Below, one piece after another: positions 53,461 through 58,530 of a stretch of DNA of 58,530 bases. Source of the DNA: JBDIVL01 sp039794405 (lineage in GTDB: Bacteria > Planctomycetota > Brocadiia > Brocadiales > Brocadiaceae). Each line of letters starts with the position of its first letter. The first letter of the stretch is position 1. The notes below the pieces were generated by a model that did not search any database, was not told the DNA's origin, and was given only the letters and a program-made list of their open reading frames with translations. Made by a program: the position numbers and the translations under genes. Location of the stretch: the NCBI GenBank assembly GCA_039794405.1, contig JBDIVL010000027.1, positions 1-58,530 of the forward strand, written 5' to 3'.

Positions 53461-53860
53461 ATGAGAATAAAGGTTAAAAAGCTTTTGTGTGTTTCAACAG
53501 TATCAGGAAATTTGTTGCTTTTTCAGCCTCTCGTCCTTGCCCATTCTGTCTGGAGTGTATAGGTTCTGTCTGTATACCAGATGCAAAAAGCCGTACAAAA
53601 TGTAAGACAGATAATGCCTTATTTCAGCATAAAGGTAGTAAGACAGGTAAGATTCTAGGGCGATGTAATATTACAAATCCTTCTGATCTGGGCAGTAATC
53701 CCACTGGAATTTCTTAGAAGTCGTTTATTGCTGTTCCGATAACGATGATGGAAACAATGTAATTGTTAAGTTAAAAAAGGTGAATAACCTCACGGGGAAA
53801 ACAGGAACGCTTGCGGAGTTCGATAGTACTGCTTTTTCCTCGAATGATAATTTTCAGAAA
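53461..53860 (+). pseudogene. exported protein remnant, multiple frameshifts
   Basis: It starts with a plausible signal peptide (MRIKVKKLLCVSTVSGNLLL then FQPLVLA) that soon stops. Coding-like sequence continues in a second frame (GSVCIPDAKSRTKCKTDNAL, GRCNITNPSDLGSNPTG) and a third (FLEVVYCCSDNDDGNNVIVK, KVNNLTGKTGTLAEFDSTAF) ending at a stop near 53860. It is best read as a secreted protein broken by at least two indels. The family is unknown. Confidence 0.45.
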
Positions 53861-54062
53861 TAAGGGGTTTAGTTTATCCACGAATTCGATTTTTCTTCTT
53901 TTGCTTATTTTATTGAAATTGAGATTAACCGTATGAATATCAATCCGGTGAATAAACCTGCAGTTTCAATCGTCCGACTATCCCATGAAGATGTACATCA
54001 GCATGGTGAATAATCCTGATGTTCTTATGTTTCTCAATTTTCTGTAAAAGGGGAGTGAGCTT

Positions 54063-54643
54063 GTGAGGTTTTATTTTGTGGTAAGTATCTTTTGCGCTAT
54101 TTGTACAAATAATGTATTCAAGGATACCTTGTATGCTTGGTCTACCGGTGCTATAGCCTATGTAACAGGGGCGCCGGGGGATAAAGGTACTTGTAGAAAA
54201 TCCGGCTGTCATAATACTTTTCCTCTCAATTCAGGAATTGCAAGATTCAGAGTTCTTCACCTCAATACATCCCCGGACAACATATCAAGGTAAAGATATG
54301 GTTTTCTAAGAGTAATGTCTTAAAGCACGGTTTTGAAATGACCGCTTTTGATGAGAATAGTTATCGGGTCGTAACTTTTCAAGCAATAGGGAACTCAACC
54401 CAGGTAATCACAACGGGAGATATCAGAAATCTCAAACCAGAGGACGAAGGTAAATATATTGAAAATTCCTATAGCGGCACTTCAAAAAAAATTTGGCACG
54501 TTGAATATATGGCCCCTGGAGATGCCGCTGGTCCGATAACGTTTTATGCAGCGGGCGTTGCTGCTGACGGTGATGGCTATCCACGGGATGATTATGTATA
54601 CAAGAAAAAGAAAAAAATTTATCCTGAAGGAGGTGATTCATAA
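54063..54643 (+). pseudogene. choice-of-anchor-V-like secreted protein, frameshifted
   Basis: The GTG start (GGGAG upstream) gives a signal sequence, then AYVTGAPGDKGTCRKSGCHN, close to the GAPGxxGTCxxCHxG opening of reelin-like/choice-of-anchor V domains but with CxxxxCH. After a frame change near 54245-54265 the domain continues as SSSPQYIPGQHIKVKIWFSK, HGFEMTAFDE and GPITFYAAGVAADGDGYPRDDYV to the stop at 54643. One missing base would restore a ~193-residue protein. Such domains occur in exported, often heme-containing proteins. Confidence 0.65.
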
Positions 54644-54775
54644 GATCTGAAATAAAATGTGATATATAGATGTATCTTTATGAAATGAGTAATTTTTCAT
54701 CTTTAACGGTAGTTTGGAGATGGTATATTTCGATATTACAATAAAGGCAGGGAACTCGATAAAAGAGGAGGATGT

Positions 54776-55278
54776 ATGAGATTGAGAGCAAAAAAGAATT
54801 ATGTGTTCATGGTTTTTTTATGGATTGCAATCATTGGCATGATTGCTAGTTATTCCTATGCTGTAATGGGTGCAGGCAGTAAGGATAAAGAAAAGATAGG
54901 ATTATTAATCATTGGGCATGGCTATTTTGATCAAGATCAGAAATTTTATGACTTTGTGGACGAAGTACAGAAGCGATTACTCGATTATCCGGTTGATAGT
55001 GGTTTACATATGGTTATGGATATGGAAACTAGAAAGATGTGGCAGACGGAAGACGAAGCCATCCGGCGTCTTGAGTCTCAAAGAGTAAAAAAAATAAATC
55101 CAAAATCAAGGATATGAATAGATTTGTAGAAAAATTTAAGGTACCGGATCATTCCTACGAGGGCCCTTTCTGGGTAAGGGCTTGGGTCTCATATGGATAT
55201 CCTTCTCCCATTCATGGTGATATCTCTACTGCATTCGGTGAAATTGAAGATTATGATCTTTTATTATTAGGCGAATAA
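54776..55278 (+). pseudogene. exported chelatase-like protein, split at an A8 run
   Basis: The ATG (GAGGAGGATGT upstream) opens a signal peptide (VFMVFLWIAIIGMIASYSYAVMG) and a CbiX-like start IGLLIIGHGYFDQDQKFYDFVDEVQKRL, DEAIRRLESQRVKK. The frame stops at 55117 soon after A8 (55087-55094). The other frame continues KSKIKDMNRFVEKFKVPDHS and GPFWVRAWVSYGYPSPIHG to a stop at 55278. A one-base slip in the A8 would join them into ~167 residues. Alternatively, the second part is a separate small gene starting at the ATG overlapping the stop (ATGA at 55114). Confidence 0.6.
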
Positions 55279-55445
55279 TCTCGGAGTTCGAGAGTAATTT
55301 GTAAGATCGGGTAACTGAAAAGAATTTTGTAATCAAAGTTCGGAGTCTGGGCGTTTTTGTCCGGACTCCATTTTTTTGAATTATATATCTCCAACTAAAC
55401 AAATGACAAAAGAGGATTCCTGTGCAGTGTTCGTAAAATAATTGC

Positions 55446-55499
55446 TTGATAATCGATTTTCTTTTTTTTATAATGCTGAAATTGAGACTTATTCTCATT
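55446..55499 (+). promoter_or_regulatory. promoter with Fur-like operator, upstream of pentaheme cytochrome
   Basis: TTGATA-like -35 (about 55446-55451), 17-bp spacer, TATAAT (55469-55474), then ATTGAGACTTATTCTCATT (55481-55499; arms ATTGAGA/TCTCATT). This is the fourth palindrome. The next gene on this strand starts at 55948, and the long leader holds repeats that may have been inserted later. Confidence 0.65.
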
Positions 55500-55547
55500 G
55501 TGTTTGAAAAATTTCAGAAATTGTGGACAAAAGTACAGACGATTTGC

Positions 55548-55600
55548 CATGTCCTCATGGTTGGTTCAATTGTTTACGATTGAACCAAAATGTTTGGTAC
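55548..55600. repeat. paired-hairpin dispersed repeat, copy 7 (partial)
   Basis: CCATGTCCTCATGGTTGG leads to hairpin 55563-55586 (GGTTCAATTG...ACGATTGAACC) and CAAAATGTTTGGTACG. It lies in the leader between the Fur-like promoter and the pentaheme cytochrome. Confidence 0.65.
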
Positions 55601-55670
55601 GTTTGCCTACTAATATCAGTAAATGCTTTGTTTCCGCTTATATATTATAAAAAAGTCGCTGAAGGCCTAA

Positions 55671-55863
55671 TTTAATGCTTAAGAAATTCAAACAAAGTGT
55701 TCCTCCCCTTGAACTCATCCTTACCCATAAGTCAGAAGGGAGAAATTTATTAAGTTGCTATTAATAAAGGACTTATGATTTTCGAGTCCTTTGAAACTTA
55801 GTTTTACAACCCCTTATTTTCAAATAACTTACTGACTTGTGGGTCAGGACTAGCATCGAGGGG
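55671..55863. repeat. recurring motif and imperfect inverted repeat in cytochrome leader
   Basis: TTTAATGCTTAAGAAATTCAA (55671-55691), preceded by GCTGAAGGCCTAA, is another copy of the motif at 2620, 14548, 14746 and 26029. It is followed by an imperfect ~36-bp inverted repeat (about 55700-55738, ACCCATAAGTCAG, against 55826-55863, CTGACTTGTGGGT). Confidence 0.55.
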
Positions 55864-55947
55864 GATATCTGGTACGAGAGCTTAATTCAACTTGCTTTCA
55901 CATTGTCAAATTTCTTTCCTATTTAACTGTAAACAAGGTTGGTAATT

Positions 55948-58257
55948 ATGAAGATTTCTAAAAGAATAAACACTAAATTTTTTTTCTTAGCGGTATTATT
56001 TCTCTTATGTAAGACTTCTTTTGCAGGTGTATCTTTTATCTTGAGTAGAAATGCCGATTACTCAACCGATGACAGGGCATTTCTGAATACTGATACCATC
56101 TATGTCCAGGTAGCACAGAATATCCTTGATTACAGAGGAATAAAAAAATCTTACTTTACCCTGCAGTCGAACAAGACAAAAAAGAAAGCGAAATATCTCT
56201 TAACATGGGATGATGACCTGGATGCCTTTACAGGTTCTGCCCCACTTACAAAGTATACGGTTGGTGATAAGATAACTACTCTTATAAATTTACAGGGAAA
56301 AAATGCAAAGAATAAGATCGTCAGAAAGGCAAGCTTTGTTATCGGCTATTCTGGACAATGGCAGTTAACAGGAAATGTCTATGAGAAAATTCAGGGTAGT
56401 GGCAAACAGCCGCTTGCCGATGCACGCGTGCGAATTCAAGGTGTTGCCGATATTAACCAGGAAGATGAAAGCTATTACCCGGAAGAAGAGGACAAATTTA
56501 TAATTTCGGGACAGGATGGAAGTTTTTCGTTGGATTACGAAGGCATTTTCGGCCAAACAATTATTGTTGCAGCAGGCAAAGAAGGATATAAAAATGCGGG
56601 TGCAAAGGTAATTCTGGGAAATGATAATAATGACAATAAGGTCGGCATCGGTCTTTCTGCTGTTCTTGAAGAAGACCACCCATCATACGAGTACAGTTCT
56701 TCCAAAACCTGCAAGAAATGCCATAGTAATATTTATAATGACTGGCAAGATACCGATATGGCCAATGCAGCCGTAAACCCAATCAATCAGCTTGTTTTTC
56801 TCCTATACACGGCGTGGTATGTAACCGGTGATCGGGCCAATTTTGCAGATGCGTCCATTTTTGATGATCCTAATCCAGCATTTGTGGGGGATAAGGGAAA
56901 GATTTTTGAGGATTCAACAGGCCAGCGATACAAGATTATGGGAGACGCGGGGCATTTACATGATTGTGCGGACTGCCACTCGCCATCATATGCCTCGAGG
57001 GTGCAGGAAGACGGTGTTACCCCTTTGTGGGATATGAGGGCCGGTATACTTACTGATGAAGATAAACTCTCTTCAATAGACAAACAGGGTGTTCACTGTG
57101 ATTTCTGCCATAAAATGCGAAAGGTTCGTGACGAAGAAGAGTACTGGACGGAACCCGGTGTAAATTATAAGGTGGATCTCCTGCGCCCGGATCCTCTGCT
57201 GAAAACAACTTTGGAAGGTAAAATAATGTTCGGGCCGTTCGATGATGTTGTTTATAAGAATATGCAGGCCTCATATGTCTCCCAATTTAAAAAAAGCGAG
57301 ATATGTTCCCTCTGCCATCAGGATGCGAGAAAACTGTATCTGCAGCCGGTAGATGAGAACGATCAGCCTGTTGGTGACCAAATTGAACGCATTCTCTGGA
57401 GTGAAGACACCTACCGGGAATGGCGTTTCAGCGGCTATAGCGGTCTTGAAGAGGATTATCCTGTGGATAACTATACAGGAAAGATATTGCAGTGCCAGGA
57501 TTGTCATATGAAAGACCCACCGCCGGACCTGGTTACCGGTAAATCAATATCCGGTTACACGGAAATTACAGATCCTTTTTATATGCAGGATAAAAGGAGG
57601 TATGCTGCCAAACGAGATCCCCGCACGATTTATCCACACCGTTTTGAGGGTACAAATCAAAATGCATCCGTGGGAGAAAAAAAGCGATATCTGGAGTGGG
57701 CTGTGGATCTTACTATTACCAACACTAAGGTAGAAAGTGGAATCGTGAGTTTCGATGTGAACGTAGTAAATTCCCATACAGGTCATACATATCCATCGGG
57801 TGTAACCCAGCGGAATGTTGTCCTTCTCGTCGAAGCCGCACAGTCAGGAACCTCTCTTGCCCAGGTGAATGAACAAACAATAGACACACCTGGTGGTAAT
57901 TTCCCGGACGGATATTATGAAGGGGAAGGAGATTACGCAGGAAAGCCGGGCAAGGTTTTTATGAAACATAACAGGATGGTGGTTGATAATGAAGAATTAG
58001 ATCCTTTTTTTAACGATATCCTGTATGCCTTTGCGGTTGAGGAACTATATGATACTCGTATAAAAGCAAATCAGACCGATACGACCCATTATGAATTTCA
58101 AACAATAGATAACAGCGAAATAACTATTACGGCAAGGCTTATCTATCGTTTTCTGCCAAAGGGTACGCTGGAATTTGCGGCTACGAATGGATATGTTATT
58201 TCATTGGAAGAAAACGATTATGAATCGCACAAGGTAGAAGTATCTGTAGTACCATAA
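55948..58257 (+). CDS. exported pentaheme c-type cytochrome with carboxypeptidase-regulatory-like domain
   Basis: 769 residues from ATG 55948 (AAGG upstream). A signal peptide (FFFLAVLFLLCKTSFAG) and an N-terminal beta domain precede a carboxypeptidase-regulatory-like unit (WQLTGNVYEKIQGSGKQPLADARVRIQG, DGSFSLDYEG). The heme domain then carries five CxxCH motifs: CKKCH, CADCH, CDFCH, CSLCH, CQDCH. HLHDCADCH, VHCDFCHK and HTGHTYPSGVTQRN are typical of cytochrome c554-like/multiheme nitrite- or hydroxylamine-related families. A ~200-residue beta-rich C-terminal region follows. It probably acts as a periplasmic or surface electron-transfer protein, perhaps partnering the HAO-like protein; substrate unknown. 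Confidence 0.88.
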   Translation: MKISKRINTKFFFLAVLFLLCKTSFAGVSFILSRNADYSTDDRAFLNTDTIYVQVAQNILDYRGIKKSYFTLQSNKTKKKAKYLLTWDDDLDAFTGSAPLTKYTVGDKITTLINLQGKNAKNKIVRKASFVIGYSGQWQLTGNVYEKIQGSGKQPLADARVRIQGVADINQEDESYYPEEEDKFIISGQDGSFSLDYEGIFGQTIIVAAGKEGYKNAGAKVILGNDNNDNKVGIGLSAVLEEDHPSYEYSSSKTCKKCHSNIYNDWQDTDMANAAVNPINQLVFLLYTAWYVTGDRANFADASIFDDPNPAFVGDKGKIFEDSTGQRYKIMGDAGHLHDCADCHSPSYASRVQEDGVTPLWDMRAGILTDEDKLSSIDKQGVHCDFCHKMRKVRDEEEYWTEPGVNYKVDLLRPDPLLKTTLEGKIMFGPFDDVVYKNMQASYVSQFKKSEICSLCHQDARKLYLQPVDENDQPVGDQIERILWSEDTYREWRFSGYSGLEEDYPVDNYTGKILQCQDCHMKDPPPDLVTGKSISGYTEITDPFYMQDKRRYAAKRDPRTIYPHRFEGTNQNASVGEKKRYLEWAVDLTITNTKVESGIVSFDVNVVNSHTGHTYPSGVTQRNVVLLVEAAQSGTSLAQVNEQTIDTPGGNFPDGYYEGEGDYAGKPGKVFMKHNRMVVDNEELDPFFNDILYAFAVEELYDTRIKANQTDTTHYEFQTIDNSEITITARLIYRFLPKGTLEFAATNGYVISLEENDYESHKVEVSVVP

Positions 58258-58303
58258 TTAAATATTTTATATCCGATTTATCTTCACGAATGGGTCAAGT
58301 TTT

Positions 58304-58407
58304 AGTAGGGTGGGCAAAATGCCCACCAAAATATCATTTACCCGTCTGCCTGTGCGGTGTATGCGACATGTCCAGGTTGTTTATTTTTGGTGGGCAATGC
58401 CCACCCT
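58304..58407. repeat. nested palindrome AGGGTGGGCA/TGCCCACCCT
   Basis: AGGGTGGGCAAAATGCCCAC (58307-58326) and GGTGGGCAATGCCCACCCT (58389-58407) are each palindromic and are also inverse to one another across ~60 bp. Such GTAGGGTGGGCA elements are common dispersed palindromes. It ends right at the putative group II intron. Confidence 0.75.
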
Positions 58408-58408
58408 A

Positions 58409-58530
58409 GTGCGCCTGAGAGTGTACGCTGCCAGAGAGGTGAAAGACCGCTCCAGGGAAAACGCTTTCCACCCTGTAACCGACCATAACTGCGTCACCGT
58501 GAGGTGAGGTGGAGAGCAATGGGAGGTGAA
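58409..58530 (+). mobile_element. probable group II intron, 5' end
   Basis: GTGCGCCTGAGAG begins directly after the palindrome. It is followed by sequence such as AGAGAGGTGAAAGACCGCTCC, quoted here as a 20-base segment plus one, and CCTGTAACCGACCATAACTG and GAGGTGAGGTGGAGAGCAAT. GTGCG is the conserved bacterial group II intron 5' end, and a GAGGTGAAAG stretch is typical of domain I. Insertion just after a hairpin is also typical. No reverse-transcriptase gene is inside the window, so identity rests on these segments only. Confidence 0.5.

Overview
The window is about 58.5 kb of AT-rich (roughly 40% GC by eye) Gram-negative chromosome. It most likely comes from an anammox planctomycete (Brocadiales). 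The pointers are an octaheme hydroxylamine-oxidoreductase-like cytochrome (50.2-51.9 kb), a pentaheme and a diheme c-type cytochrome, abundant exported redox or metal proteins, and outer-membrane lipid-transport genes (two Mla systems, LptB, a porin). The taxonomic call is inference: there is no rRNA here, and only tRNA-Glu(CTC) and tRNA-Pro(TGG) are present.

Layout. 0-2.2 kb (+): two signalling kinases. 2.6-27.7 kb (-): a long run of mostly housekeeping genes. In transcription order these are ruvC, argB, an unrecognised exported WPFF-repeat protein, a second Mla/MCE module (E-F-D), argD, argF, rph, rdgB, the first Mla module (E-F-[repeat gap]-D-C-A), a ROK glucokinase, lepA, a signal peptidase I with large insertions, lptB, a LysM/degenerate-M23 lipoprotein, fmdB-like, a HIT protein, dgt, ispD and a hemerythrin lipoprotein. 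28.0-32.4 kb (+): pyrD-pyrK, tRNA-Glu, then an exported protein, a NapH-type polyferredoxin fused to TPRs, and a Cys-rich basic protein. 33.1-38.7 kb: tRNA-Pro (-), a zinc-finger protein, a porin, an FAD amine-oxidase-like protein and a GT-C glycosyltransferase. 39.0-42.3 kb (+): exported proteins with carboxypeptidase-regulatory-like domains, a diheme cytochrome and Ser-Gly tails. 43.0-47.3 kb (+): a P1B-type ATPase operon with small accessory proteins. 47.9-58.3 kb (+): exported chelatase-like and thioredoxin-like proteins, the frameshifted HAO-like octaheme protein, a DUF2325 protein, a run of broken genes, and a pentaheme cytochrome. A probable group II intron 5' end lies at the right edge.

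The most system-like signal is a shared 19-bp palindrome (consensus ATTGAGACTGAGTCTCAAT, resembling a Fur-family operator). It lies at the promoters of the porin, a carboxypeptidase-regulatory-like protein and the DUF2325 protein, and upstream of the pentaheme cytochrome, suggesting an iron- or metal-responsive set of envelope proteins. Also notable are a dispersed ~200-bp paired-hairpin repeat present in at least seven intergenic places, two exported proteins sharing a Ser-Gly tail with 26 identical bases, and a concentration of frameshifts between 50.2 and 55.3 kb that may be real decay or assembly error.
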